Of a DNA stretch of 64,000 nucleotides, positions 22,830 to 34,166 are shown in pieces. Below the pieces are notes generated by a model, which was given only the letters and a program-made list of their open reading frames with translations, did no database searches and was not told the origin of the DNA. Source of the DNA: Fonsecaea monophora (taxonomy: Eukaryota > Ascomycota > Eurotiomycetes > Chaetothyriales > Herpotrichiellaceae); contig NW_019173971.1 of assembly GCF_001642475.1 (NCBI RefSeq), forward strand, positions 124,001 through 188,000, read 5' to 3'. Position 1 is the first letter of the stretch. Every line of letters begins with the position of its first letter. A program made the translations under genes and the position numbers.

Positions 22830-24476
22830 ACTTGTTCCTCAGGCTGGGTCATGGGTTTGTCTACGGGTGTTGTGTAGGCAAGCATACGGGGGCTCGCTCG
22901 TTTGGAGACACAAGAATACTTGAGTAGATAAGGTGCGTCCCTCACGACGCTTGTGTAGAAAATGTGATGATTAGTATGACTTGACTTTGCCATGCTGGCA
23001 TCGAACAGCCAGGGTGCAAATTCAACAGCAAGACCTGCGCGAGGGTATCGACTTGTCAGGCACAAAGGAACTCCTCGTTAACAAGACCTCCAGATCGGTA
23101 CTTCCAGCCACGCTTCCGACCCTGACCGCCATGTTCTCTGCCTTCTTCTGTCGAAGGACGAGAGCTGTGCAGCCACCTCCTCAGAAACTGTGTTGCACGC
23201 AAGTTACGAGGGGTAAATGATCCCGCGCAGCCTCACTTGCCCTGGCACCCTGCCAGCCAAACCCCTTGCTCGTAACTTGTTATGAGGTGAATCCTGTAAC
23301 AGCCCGCCACTCACCGCTAGCAGGCTAGTCTCTGGAAAAGCCCCGGACTATCTACCCACAGCGGGATCGTCCAACGGCCGGCACCTAAACGGAACTAGGT
23401 ACCAGCAAGTAGGCAAAGTGGACCCAGACTCCAGTGCTCTACCTCTAGAGAGAGAGAGAGAGGGAGGAGAAATAAAGAAAGGGGCCCGCGCATTCAGCCC
23501 GCCCGCTTCGGTGGCTCTCAGCCTTGCTTGCTACTCTACTCCATTCGACCTTGTTTGGGGCACATTGCGTCTCAATTTGGCCGGCGAGTTTCCTGTCCCA
23601 TGTACCTGCATAGCCTCCGAATGTATGGGTAATTAGTAGCGCTCCAGTGTGTCCTGGGACTTCTCGCTAGGTACTTACATACCTTGGGAGGGACTGGCCC
23701 TTATAGACCTACGACATACACTGCGGAGTACTCGCTCTACCTACTCGGCACCGTCTGGACTCCTTTGATGGTATTGGGGTGGTTTGATGAGCATTGAGCC
23801 CCAAATGCCAGGAACAGTCTAAAGCGCTTTCGTTTATGCAGCTCCCGTGGGTACGAGTACTTACCGAGGATAGGCTGGTACGCGGGTAGTGGGTTGGGGG
23901 TAGGCACGTATGGGTATTGCGAAGTGGCTCGCCGAAATCCATACCTGCCCGCCCGGCTATTGCCACCGTCGATGGAGCGAGCCATGGCTTCAAACAAGCC
24001 TTTCAACCTAGCTTTGGCACACTTATCTTACCTAGGTAGGTACTGTAGGCAGGTGCAGAGCTTTTTGGTCGCCTAGCCTGTGTGGTGGTGTCTGTGGTCC
24101 CTGTCGCCTGGCACCGGGCAGTTCGTTCGACCAACTCTCCGAGCGAGAAGATCCCAGGAGGAGCCAATTGACGATCCCAATTTCCCAATCTTCCCACTCT
24201 CCCACCGTCTTCTCAGGATGATGGGATGTGATACGAGGTACACGTACGACGAACAATGAGAGGGGAAGGGGAGAGGCCATGGTGGACTTGTGCCCATGCA
24301 TGAATGCCGACACCTTACATATATGCTACTATAAGATAAACAGAGGACATCATCATGCCGCCGGGATCACTTCAGGTGATGATGTATGGGAGTTGAGCCA
24401 TCAAAGCCTTCCGTTTGATTTGTTTGGAGTCTTTACTTTTTTTCTCATCCGATACGCGGTTTAATGCTCTGGGGCC
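22830..24476. other. 1.6-kb intergenic region with GA repeat
   Basis: Contains an AG microsatellite at about 23446-23462 and a palindromic CTACCTAGGTAGG-like stretch near 24030-24045. The small frames show no coding signs. It includes the promoter of the GMC oxidoreductase. Confidence 0.5.
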
Positions 24477-26615
24477 ATGAGGGCGACGTTGGCTTTAATA
24501 ACCCTGTTGGGGGGCACGACGGTGTCGGCTCTGTGAGTATTACCATCATAGCATTTTCCTATACCAAGACGTGGGAGGGTGGCCTGACTGGCTAACAACT
24601 CCTCCAGAACATCAGCACACAGACATTCGCATAATAAATTCCACAGGCGCGACGACAACAATATAACACAGACGATTCGAGCGGACAATTCCACCACAGA
24701 CCCCACCGCATATGATTATGTCGTGGTCGGCAGCGGCCCTGGAGGCGGTCCACTGGCTTCACGGCTGGCGATTGCAGGGTACAGAGTCCTCCTGATCGAG
24801 GCGGGAGACGACCAAGGCGAGGCAACGTGGCAGCAGGTGCCGGCTCTACAGCTCCAGGCCACAGAGTTCACGCCGATGCGGTGGGATTACTTTGTCAACC
24901 ACTACCAGGACCTTGCGCGGCAGGAACAGGATTCCAAAATGGTCTGGAAGACTCTCTCCGGAGACGAGTACGTCGGGAACAGTCCGCCATCTGGCTCGAC
25001 TCCCCTGGGAATCTGGTACCCACGCACGGGAACCCTGGGAGGTTGCTCGGCGCATAACGCAATGATCACCATCTATCCACACGAGAGCGACTGGAATAAT
25101 ATCGCGTCAATCACGGGTGATAGTTCCTGGAGTGCCGGGAACATGCGCAAATACTTTGAGCGCTTGGAACGGTGCAGATATCTCCCCAACAGTGTCGTCG
25201 GCCACGGCTTTGATGGTTGGTACGAGACCAGTCTCACGGAATTGTCGCTGGCAGTCGAGGACCAGAAACTGTTGTCGCTCATAATCGCGGCGGGAACGGC
25301 AATGGGTAAGGGTCTGCTCGGGATGGTGCTCAACACGGTGGCTGGGTTGGGAGAAGTCTTGCTCAGAGACATCAATGCCGGTGTTCCCGGCCGGGACTCT
25401 CAGGAGGGCCTGTACCAGGTCCCAATTGCAGTTACCGAGGTGGACAAGAAACGGAATGGTCCGCGCGACTTTATCCTCGACACCGCAAACGCCGTCAACG
25501 CAGACGGATCGCGCAAGTACCATCTCGACGTCAAGCTCAACACCTTGGTGACAAAAGTCCGGTTTGACACTTCTGGATCCAAGCCGAAGGCCGTTGGCGT
25601 CGACTATCTAGAAGGACAAAGTCTGTATCGCGCCGACCCTCGCGCTGGCTCAGCAGCGGGTGGCACCCCGGGTAGCGTCAATGCGAGTCGGGAGGTGATC
25701 ATCTCTGGTGGTGCATTCAACTCGCCGCAATTGCTCAAATTATCTGGTATTGGACCTGCTGCTGAGCTATCCAAATTCGGCATCCCCGTGGTTGTCGACC
25801 TACCAGGTGTGGGAACCAACTTGCAGGACCGCTACGAGGCAACGCTTGTGGGAGACAGCAACACCGACTTTGCCATCACCAAGGACTGTACCTTTCTCCG
25901 CACTGGGCCTGACCCATGCTTGGAGCAATGGCAAACTCAACCAGGTCCCTTTCTCAAAGGCACATACGCGACCAACGGTATTGCCATTGCTGTGATCAAA
26001 AAGTCGTCTGTGGCGGACGGGGATCCCGATCTCTTGATTTCTGGTGCTCCCGCATTCTTCACAGGCTACCATCCCGGATATTCGAATGAGTCATTGAAAG
26101 ACGCCCACCACTGGGCCTGGATCGTTCTCAAGGCGCATTCGCGAAACAGCGCCGGGACTATCACCCTGCGTTCCACCGATCCGCGCGACACGCCCGTCAT
26201 CAATTTCAATTACTTCGACACAGGGATCACTACCAACGACGCCGACGAAAAGGACTTGCAAGCCACATACGAGGGCATGGAGTTGTCGCGCAAGATGTTC
26301 CAAGACTATATACCCTTGCAGGGCACGTTTAAGGAGGTTTGGCCGGGGAATAATGCCACAACCGAGGCTCAGATGAAAGACTGGATAAAGAAAGAAGCCT
26401 GGGGACATCATGCGAGCTGCACATGTCCTATCGGCGCCGATGACGACAAGATGGCGGTCCTAGATTCCCAGTTTCGTGTTCGAGGTGTTGACGGGTTGAG
26501 AGTGGTCGATGCGAGCGTCTTTCCCAAAATCCCGGGATTCTATATCGTGCTGCCCACGTATATGATTAGTGAGAAGGCAGCGGATGTGATTCTGAAGGAT
26601 GCTGCCAGTACGTGA
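24477..26615 (+). CDS. Secreted GMC oxidoreductase
   Basis: Flavin oxidoreductase of the glucose-methanol-choline family, 687 aa, two exons (24477-24532 and 24608-26615). An N-terminal signal peptide (MRATLALITLLGGTTVSA) indicates export. The FAD-binding motif GSGPGG is at about 60-65, followed by an LLIEAGDD segment. The signature-1 region is an unusual GGCSAHNAM instead of the common GGSSAINGM. Signature 2, SGGAFNSPQLLKLSG, begins near residue 385. The catalytic His pair is at about 619-620 (GHHASC). At the second catalytic position, just before PTYMISEKAAD, no His or Asn is evident. It oxidises an alcohol or polyol, but substrate and electron acceptor (O2 or quinone) cannot be told. If it is an oxidase it would release H2O2 outside the cell, where the nearby peroxidase is predicted to act. 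Confidence 0.9.
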
Positions 26616-27123
26616 GATCAAGTGGACGCTTGGACTGCTTTGCTCTGCATCATGGAATATATTGTCAAAATAAGTGTACTTCTTACTCTTGTTCTATTGT
26701 AGAAACAGTGTTGCATTGCACGGAACTTCGTAGGGCTTAATGAACTAAAATTGTGGCATCTTTGACGGTGGGGGAGGAAACAGCGAAGAGAATCATGAGG
26801 CACTACAGTCCTCACAAAATTTGTAGTTGGTAATACCATTGCAACATCAAGGAAGAAATTGAACGATGAAGAGTCGAAGAGGTTCATTGATTAAAAGCGG
26901 CATGAAGTCTGTGCAACAGGTCAGGGCCAAGATGGTAAAGCGGCAACTGCGCAGCTTCCAATTCCGACCTCATGCCCGGTAGATCTATTCGCCTGCCTGT
27001 TCATCGACGTCGTCTTTACTGCAACATCGCAAGCTGCCTTTACTTTCAGAGCTCTCTCGTTCGACTGCAGCTTCATACTTCCTTCCCGCTCATTCAACTT
27101 GTCGAGGCTCAGCATATCGGACC
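26616..27123. other. Intergenic, GMC 3' / VMA6 promoter
   Basis: 508 bp without a supported gene. The right part, rich in CTTCC and TCATTC, is probably the VMA6 leader. Confidence 0.6.
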
Positions 27124-28368
27124 ATGGAAGGTGAGCGTCCTCTACTCTCCAGCATTTCACAGCTAATTTGCGACTCAGGCCTTTTGTTCAACGTCAACGG
27201 TGGCTATTTGGAGGGCATAGTTCGTGGCTACCGCAATGCGCTACTTACGAGCACGAACTATGGCAATGTATGTGGTCGCTGCACGGCTTTAGGACACTTC
27301 ACTAACAAAGTGCAGCTCACGCAATGCGAAACGATTGAAGACGTCAAGACCCAGCTCGGTCCTGCGTACGGCGAGGCGCTCTCAAACCTTCCTCCCAACC
27401 CCTCCACGTCGGCCCTGGCAAGCAAGACCACGGAGAAGCTAGTCGCCGACTTCAGATATCTCCAAGGACAGGCGACGGGATCGTTGGCAAAATTCATGGA
27501 ATACCTCACATACTCGTACATGATTGACAATGTGGCACTCCTCATTACCGGGACTTTGCACGAAAGAGATACTAAAGAACTCCTGGAGAGATGTCATCCG
27601 TTGGGTTGGTTCGAGACAATGCCAGTTCTTTGCGTAGCCACCAATATCGAGGAACTGTACAACTCGGTCCTGATCGAAACTCCCCTGGCACCATATTTCA
27701 AAGGAAGTTTGAGCCATCAAGATCTGGATGAGCTCAACATCGAGATTGTGCGGAACACCCTGTACAAAAACTATCTGGAGGACTTCTACCGTTTCGTAAA
27801 CACGGACCCCGAGATGGCCATGACTCCCACGGGAGAAATCATGTCAGAAATCCTCGAATTCGAAGCCGATCGACGAGCTATCAACATCACCATCAACTCT
27901 TTCGGAACCGAGCTGAACAAGGACCAGAGGAAGAAGCTCTACCCCGAATTCGGAAAATTGTACCCAGAAGGGATGCTTATGCTCTCGAGAGCGGACGACC
28001 TGGAAGGCGTCGGGCTTGCAGTCAGCGGTGTGGGTGACTACAAGCGATTTTTTGATGAAGTCGGATTCAACCAAAGCAGCGGCGTGGGCGCCGGGAACAT
28101 GGCCGGAGGTGCGGGCAGTGAATCCAAGTCCCTGGAGGACATGTTCTACCAGAAGGAGATGGAATTCTCCAAGATGGTTTTCACTCGACAGTTTACCCAT
28201 GCGGTTATATATGCATGGGTCAAACTACGGGAACAGGTGAGTACCCCCTTGTTGCGAGAGACACAGCTTCTGACCCTCCGGCAGGAAATCCGAAACATCA
28301 CCTGGATTGCCGAATGCATCGCCCAAAATCAAAAGGAGAGGATAGGAAACTACATCAGCGTGTTCTAA
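27124..28368 (+). CDS. VMA6: V-type ATPase subunit d
   Basis: Subunit d of the vacuolar H+-ATPase V0 sector, which couples the central stalk to the c-ring. Four exons: 27124-27130, 27179-27267, 27316-28236 and 28285-28368, giving 366 aa, close to the usual length of about 345-365. The first exon has only seven coding bases, and the joined start MEGLLFNVNGGYLEGIVRGY is the family start. Further marks are NLTQCETIEDVK, KFMEYLTYSYMIDN, HPLGWFETMPVL, and the C-terminus NITWIAECIAQNQKERIGNY. The unspliced frame across 27124-27178 is an artefact of an in-frame, stop-free first intron. Housekeeping gene. Confidence 0.97.
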   Translation: MEGERPLLSSISQLICDSGLLFNVNGGYLEGIVRGYRNALLTSTNYGNVCGRCTALGHFTNKVQLTQCETIEDVKTQLGPAYGEALSNLPPNPSTSALASKTTEKLVADFRYLQGQATGSLAKFMEYLTYSYMIDNVALLITGTLHERDTKELLERCHPLGWFETMPVLCVATNIEELYNSVLIETPLAPYFKGSLSHQDLDELNIEIVRNTLYKNYLEDFYRFVNTDPEMAMTPTGEIMSEILEFEADRRAINITINSFGTELNKDQRKKLYPEFGKLYPEGMLMLSRADDLEGVGLAVSGVGDYKRFFDEVGFNQSSGVGAGNMAGGAGSESKSLEDMFYQKEMEFSKMVFTRQFTHAVIYAWVKLREQVSTPLLRETQLLTLRQEIRNITWIAECIAQNQKERIGNYISVF

Positions 28369-28843
28369 CATGGGTTAGGGTCAGTGTCACGTGGGCAGCA
28401 CGGCGTTCGGTAGAAGGGGGTCTTGCTTTGCGGCCTTCCAGCTTGATAGCTCCAGACCTAATGAACAACTTTTTCAGCAACAAGTCAACGGCGCTTCTTT
28501 CAGCTTCTTGCGAAGACTACTTGATCCAACAACTCTCGGAAGGAAGGTACGTCTGCATTTTGGGGTTTCACCTACCGCCCGTGCAGACAGCCCAGAGCGT
28601 GGTTGCCTGAAGAGAAATCATCAACAGCTCACATCAATTGAGGCGCAAATCCATCTCATGAAGTGATTTGTGCCTGGCCAAATTATCGAAACGACCATCT
28701 ACATCGAACTTATTGTTGATTTTCCGCTCATTTTTGGTGTTATTGTTACTCTCGCGAACCAGCGACACAGCTTCACCTGAAACCAACAACCACTCGTTTG
28801 ACTGACTTGATCTCACTACATCAGCAAAGCTATCAAAACCACA
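28369..28843. other. Intergenic, VMA6 3' / orphan 5'
   Basis: 475 bp without a gene. It contains a GTCACGTGGG E-box-like site at about 28385-28394 that could serve the downstream orphan. Confidence 0.5.
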
Positions 28844-29707
28844 ATGTTGGACTCTCATCTCTCTACAACACGGTTTCGCAAGGCTCAAAATCTTGAACCG
28901 GAACCGATCTCGTCGTCCACAGTGTTTCCCTACGAGATCGATCCGGGGCATTGTTTTTCCGAATCTGACCTCAGGCACTCTCCCCTCAAGCGAAGTGATT
29001 CCGGATTTTTCGAAGGAACCTGTCAGGTTGAAGAGAAATCGAACTTGTTGGCATGTGTCAAGGATGATAAGAGCCACAAACCTCGGGTCTCAACCCCAAA
29101 GTCTCACTCTGGCCAGTCTCCTATACCACAACGATTACGGGAAGTCATCCGACAAGACCTCTGGGACCCCAACACTGTCTGCACGGTGCACCATGGCTAT
29201 CGTCATCCAGATGTTTCTAATGATAAACGAATCGCCGCCCTCTGCTCACATGCGGCGAACTCTAGTCAAAACGTGGAGGTTGTCAAATTCACAAGGGCGA
29301 TTTCTGGGAGTGGAGACGAGGCTCCGATGTTCGAGACTCGCCCGTTATATGGCGCGGGTGCTCCTAACGTAGAAGCTCGCTTGCAAAAATGGGCCGCTGC
29401 ACGAGCCATTGCACAGCGAAAACAATCACGCACGAACATTGCCACAATGAAGAAAAAGCAATGTCGAGCGTATGGAGGACTTCTGGCCAGCTTGCAAGGG
29501 CGCGTCAACCGACGGCCAGGACGTACTGGGATGATTCATTGTCAAGTGAACAAGCCTCTACGTTCAGAGAAGATGTTGCTTTCCAGCTACGAAGACGCTT
29601 TCAAGGGATGGGATGTTGCCATGTCGAAATCAATCCCAGGCTATGCTGACAACTACAAGAAGAGGCATTGGTACATATCTCAATGGGATAAACCAAGTCC
29701 TAAATGA
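28844..29707 (+). CDS. Orphan basic protein, unknown function
   Basis: Single ATG-initiated frame of 287 codons downstream of VMA6 in the same direction. I do not recognise a family. The N-terminal third is rich in Ser and Pro and probably disordered. The middle contains LREVIRQDLWDPNTVCTVHHGYRHPDVSNDKRIA-like text, with His and Cys but no clear zinc pattern. The second half is strongly basic, with possible helices (VEARLQKWAAARAIAQRKQ; NIATMKKKQCRAYGG). It has no signal peptide or membrane segment. Length and a clean ATG favour a real, lineage-restricted gene, but conservation has not been tested. Confidence 0.55.
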   Translation: MLDSHLSTTRFRKAQNLEPEPISSSTVFPYEIDPGHCFSESDLRHSPLKRSDSGFFEGTCQVEEKSNLLACVKDDKSHKPRVSTPKSHSGQSPIPQRLREVIRQDLWDPNTVCTVHHGYRHPDVSNDKRIAALCSHAANSSQNVEVVKFTRAISGSGDEAPMFETRPLYGAGAPNVEARLQKWAAARAIAQRKQSRTNIATMKKKQCRAYGGLLASLQGRVNRRPGRTGMIHCQVNKPLRSEKMLLSSYEDAFKGWDVAMSKSIPGYADNYKKRHWYISQWDKPSPK

Positions 29708-29999
29708 TGGCATAGGTGGTGCAGATAAAGGCTATAGCGTTCGGGCATTTGAGAGAATCAGACACCGGTCTTTGTTGTTCTCGCCCTGGCCAATTGGTCC
29801 AGGTCGTTCTCGTCAGTGGTGTAGGGGGCGCTGGTTTTGGCACATTGATTCAGTGTATTACCCGTCTATTGTATGCACAAAATTATCCAATCTAAAAAAC
29901 CATTCTCCTTTTAACCATTCCTCGACTCTCACTCAAGATGCTAACAAGTCTATAGAGGACGCCGAGGAGACGCTAATCCTCCATGTCACTGGAAATTCT

Positions 30000-31112
30000 T
30001 CACCCCAAGGCCTCGTACGCAGCTCCGCCGCCACCATTCTTCGCATCCTTCTTCGCCACCTTGGCCATCCGCTTCATCTCCTTTTCCGCCCTCTTGTCGT
30101 CCTTCTTCCTCTCCTTTTTCGCCCTCTTCTCCCGCTTCCTCGCCTTGTCCTCCTCGGAGAAATCGCTCCGGGAACCCTGCAGGAATTTTCCCGGGTTGAA
30201 GACGTTCAAGACCAAGAGGGCGAAGAACATGGGCACGCCGTCGAAGACGTACGCGAACCACTCGTGCGTCACGGTCGGGGAGTCGATGCCCGTGCCGAAC
30301 TCGACGAGGCGGTAGATGTTGCGGAGAATGATGAGCGCGAGGGTGATGTAGAGGAGGCGGAGGAGGGGCGTGGCGAGATCGAGGTCGGGTATCTCGACGT
30401 CTCCTGGTGTCGTTGTCGGGCTGGGGGAGTCGGTCCGCAGGGGCAACGGACGCAGAAGGACAGATTGGTATTGTGCTTCGGTGTCGGTGGTGTAGGAAGC
30501 AGGCCGTGACGAGACGAGCCGCTGCCTGTCTTGCTTGAGGTGCTTGACCTTGCGCTGGAACCTGATCGCTAGGGCGACGAAGATGACGAGGAAGAACAAC
30601 TGCACGCCCACGCCGCTGGTGTAGATGTTCAGTCCCGTCTGCTGGACCGAGGCACTCACCCCCGGGCCCGTCATGGTGCCGCCGGTCGCCTGGATCAGGA
30701 AGGCCGTGATGTCAAAGGCGACGAACATGCGCGTGATGGCGCGGGCCCGGACGCGGAACACGCGGTCGTTGCCCTCGGGTAGGAAGAAGTGGATCATCCG
30801 CCCCAGCAGCATGTAGATGTACGCGTTGATCCAGAGCGGCGCGAGCAGGATCAGCAGCAGCTGCGCCGTGTAGATGCCGCTGGACAGCTGGTTCTCGATC
30901 GACAAGACGCGCGCGACGTAGCCGCCCGTTTCCCACAGGGCGCCCATGATGAGGACCATGGCGAAGGGCTTGCGGTAGACGACCGCCTGGACGATGTGCG
31001 CGCAGGTCGTGATGCCGAAGAGGACCGTGAACAGAATGGCGGCTGCGAAGGATGGGCAGTACGCCCAGTTGTCATCGGGTCCTGTGCCCGCGTGGCACAC
31101 GATCTTGGGCAT
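30000..31112 (-). CDS. RTA1-like seven-helix membrane protein
   Basis: Member of the RTA1 family (RTA1, RSB1, RTM1), plasma-membrane proteins linked to resistance to aminocholesterol or toxic lipids and to long-chain base export. Intronless, 370 aa. Seen: seven hydrophobic helices from about residue 20 to 290, with family text WETGGYVAR, QLLLILLAPLWINAYIYMLLGRMI, and FVAFDITAFLIQATGG followed by VFRVRARAITRMF-type loops. An IYRLVEFGTG segment and the helix before FNPGKFL complete the fold. The tail (from about 320) is a highly charged Lys/Arg/Glu-rich coil. It is divergent from a Zn2Cys6 gene across 1040 bp, so local regulation is possible. Codons are very GC-rich. Confidence 0.9.
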   Translation of the reverse strand: MPKIVCHAGTGPDDNWAYCPSFAAAILFTVLFGITTCAHIVQAVVYRKPFAMVLIMGALWETGGYVARVLSIENQLSSGIYTAQLLLILLAPLWINAYIYMLLGRMIHFFLPEGNDRVFRVRARAITRMFVAFDITAFLIQATGGTMTGPGVSASVQQTGLNIYTSGVGVQLFFLVIFVALAIRFQRKVKHLKQDRQRLVSSRPASYTTDTEAQYQSVLLRPLPLRTDSPSPTTTPGDVEIPDLDLATPLLRLLYITLALIILRNIYRLVEFGTGIDSPTVTHEWFAYVFDGVPMFFALLVLNVFNPGKFLQGSRSDFSEEDKARKREKRAKKERKKDDKRAEKEMKRMAKVAKKDAKNGGGGAAYEALG

Positions 31113-32152
31113 TTCGCCTCAGAGTTTCCCCCCTCCCTGTATGGAGTTCCCTCGAAGAGTTCTCTCGGAGAGAAGTAGTGCTGCTTGAGGGTGAAATTGA
31201 AGAATCACTGCGCGTGGGCGTGACGAGGTAGTATTTCTCTGCAAGGTAGGGTTGGGAATGTCCTCCAAAGTTGAAGGGAAGGATACAACGAACGGTTTCA
31301 ATGGAATCGTCCATGATTGATATAGATATGCACCCTTCCTTGGGATGTTGGCCTGCGGAATATGGCTGCCTGGAAATTGATAAGTGGTACTCGTCTGCGG
31401 TCGGTATCAGACAACATCGTGTGGCTCAGTTCTATGCGGGGTTTCAGAAGCCAGTACGAGGTATGTTTCCACTGTCAAAGGCCAGGGCATGAATGAGTCT
31501 AGCTCTTACGAGCTCGTCCACCAGCCCCGTTGGCCAGCTGTTGGCGACATTTGATGACAAAGGTGATAGTGATGTGGGCGAAGTTCAATACGACTTGGTA
31601 AGAGGGCCGCGAGGGGCGGTCGCATGAATTGACTGAGGGGGGGGTTTGGGGGCCGCTTGATGCGCAAGGCTAGGATGTGCGAGCGGTCATTGGTCAGAAG
31701 CCTCCTCGTATTGTCTAACCTTTCCTGACTAGCGTTGGTGGCCTGGTTTGGAACACTAGCGTCCATGCGTCGTCTGCTCCCTCAGGCACTGGTCCACTCT
31801 CGACATCGTCCCTTGCTGTTTGCTCTGCCACTCTCGAGGAGTCTCTTTTCACTCAGACCTGGCACCTCGAGTCGCATGTGGCGCTAGCGAACTCTGACAG
31901 CCCGTCAACACAGTGCAAACTCGGCTGCCTGCGCGGATGCATTGGGGTCCAGGAAATGTCTGGCCGGGACCGTTGATTTCCAGGCAGTGACCAAAGGGGC
32001 TGGTGAGTTTCTCTCAGCTGTGTCTGTCTGTTCGCCTTGGACACGCTTGAGCCTCTGACACAGGCTGATAGAATATAATAACATATGCGACACTCGACTC
32101 CGACACATCTTCATCGAGCCATGAAGACAAAGGGCCCAAAGTCTTCGAAATC
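31113..32152. promoter_or_regulatory. Shared upstream region of RTA1 gene and Zn2Cys6 gene
   Basis: 1040 bp between two diverging starts. No repeated operator was found by eye; a G-run and GGCGGTCGC-type GC-rich patches occur at 31605-31660. No gene is supported here. Confidence 0.4.
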
Positions 32153-34166
32153 ATGATCAGGATTGGAAAAACAAAAGTCCGAACTGGTTGCATCACATGC
32201 AAGTAAGTCCAGTTCTAGCCCTGTACCCTAGCTAGCCAGTTCCTGCAGCTATGACATCTCTCTAACGCGGCCGGCCAGACGTCGACGAGTAAAATGCGAC
32301 GAGACGCGACCCAGCTGCAACCGCTGTGTCAAGGCTGGGAAATCATGTGAAGGATACGCCAACGATCCGAGCTCGGGCCAAGGGAGCGAACCCGTGAAAT
32401 TCGTCGTGTACACCCCCCGCAACCCATCGCCTGTGTTGTCGGAGCAGCCAAACCTCGATTGGTCCGAGCGACGGGCCTTCAGCTACTACCAGGATCGGAC
32501 CGCGTTGGAGCTTGCCGGTCCCTTCCAGCCGGACTTCTGGCTAGCGACCATCCTGCCACTCGCAAGGGAACATGGCTCCGTCCGACACGCCCTCATTGCC
32601 CTGAGCAGTATGCACGAGCACTATTCAGGGGTCGATCATTTCTCGCCCGCGCGAAGCGTCGACTTTGCACTGAACCACTACGGGAAGGCGATGCGGGAGC
32701 TTATGCGATTCAACCACGCCCAGGTGGGTCAGAATCTCGACCGTGCCCTGGTCCTCTGCGCTCTGTTCTCCGCTTTTGAGAGCCTTCAAGGTCAGTATCA
32801 CGAGGCGTGCAACCACGCCGTGTCCGGAATCCGAATCCTGGCCGAGGAGCAACGAAATGCGAGTGCCAGTCCCAATCAGCCGCGGCTGCTCCCCAGTGAT
32901 GACCTCGCGCGCTTCTTCGTCGCCATGGGCAGACAGATTCTGGAAATCGGCGGTCCAAACTTTCTGGGCCCCAAACCGAAGTTCTACCGTACGGGGACGA
33001 CCACAGCACACATGCCGTACCAATTCACCTCGCACGAGCACGCCCTGCTGCATGTGGAATCCCTACTTGCAGAACTCTTCGAGTACGTCGAGAGGGCCGA
33101 GACCCTGGCGTACGAGGGCCCTGTACCCGACGACGTGGCCCAGGCCCTCCTGGCAGAGTTCCACGCGATCAAACCGCGATTTGAGGAGTGGCAGGCCGCG
33201 TTTGAGAGGCTCTCTGCCGTCGAATCAAACGAATACTCACGAGAAACACCCGAATCTTGCAGCTCGGCCGCCTCGTCGCCCCCGTCGGCGCAGCACTCCA
33301 GGACCCGGAGTGCCGCATTTCTCATTCTGCGAGCTTATCAAGCTCTGATGGTGGCGTTCCTGGCGCGAGTCGAGTCCAACGATGAGGCCGTGTTCAAGGA
33401 CCACGGAGCACAGTTTTGGACCGCATTGGACGCGGTGGAAGAGTTCATCCAATGTACCTCTACCCTTGTCAGGCCGGTGGACGGGGGCGTGTCGCCTCGA
33501 CCACCACCGCCACCGTCTGACTGGTCAACGTCAACATCAACATCAACATCAACGTCAATCTCAGCCACGAACGTAGCTCCGGCTTCACAATCACTCTCAC
33601 AGCTCCAGCTACCACAACAGCCCCCGCCCGTGATTACGCGGCCGACATTCTCCCTCGCCCTCGGCGTCGTGCCGACCCTCTTCCTCATCGCCACCCGGTC
33701 CCGCGACCTCGCCCTGCGCGACAAGGCCCTCTCCCTCCTCCGCTCGTGCAACCGGCGCGAAGGCCTCTGGGACTCCCACCTTGCCGCGAGCGTCGTCGAC
33801 CGTGTCATCGACCTGAGGACCAAGGCACGGTCCATGAGCCGCGCACAACTCCTCCTCGCCGACGCGGATCTCCTCGCGTACATACAGACGACAGAGATGC
33901 CGAGTGGCAGAGAGCCAAATGCTTCTCTTGGGGTCGGGGGAGAGGGCGCTGGCCTCGACGACGTCGTAGACTTCAAGTTATTGGACATCACCTTCCTCCC
34001 GCGCCGCCGATGTGCATTGCGATATGCATTCGCCGCGAGACAGGCCACGACCCAAGGAACGCCGACCTCGATGTTGCACGGTGACGTGTCCGGTCACTTT
34101 TCCACCGGCGGCGCAGGCGCGCGTTGTGTCAGGGAGTTTTGCGAGGAGTTGCGGTGGGAGCAATAG
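32153..34166 (+). CDS. Zn2Cys6 transcription factor (divergent from RTA1 gene)
   Basis: Two exons, 32153-32202 and 32279-34166, give 645 aa. The intron splits the zinc cluster, as often seen. Cys residues at 13, 16, 23, 30, 33 and 40 (C-x2-C-x6-C-x6-C-x2-C-x6-C), with KRRRVKC between, form the DNA-binding domain at the very N-terminus. The start was chosen because an upstream ATG at 32121 runs into a stop. The remainder, with LARFFVAMGRQILEIGG and HGSVRHALIALSSMHEHYSG, resembles the PF11951 type of fungal factor domain. A Ser-Thr repeat (about 33525-33560) and a Gln/Pro stretch form a linker. Its targets are unknown; the neighbouring RTA1 gene is the obvious candidate. Confidence 0.88.

Noticed and set aside
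12145..26615. Secondary-metabolite cluster
   Set aside because: Oxidases and regulators are present but there is no polyketide synthase, peptide synthetase, terpene cyclase or prenyltransferase in the window.
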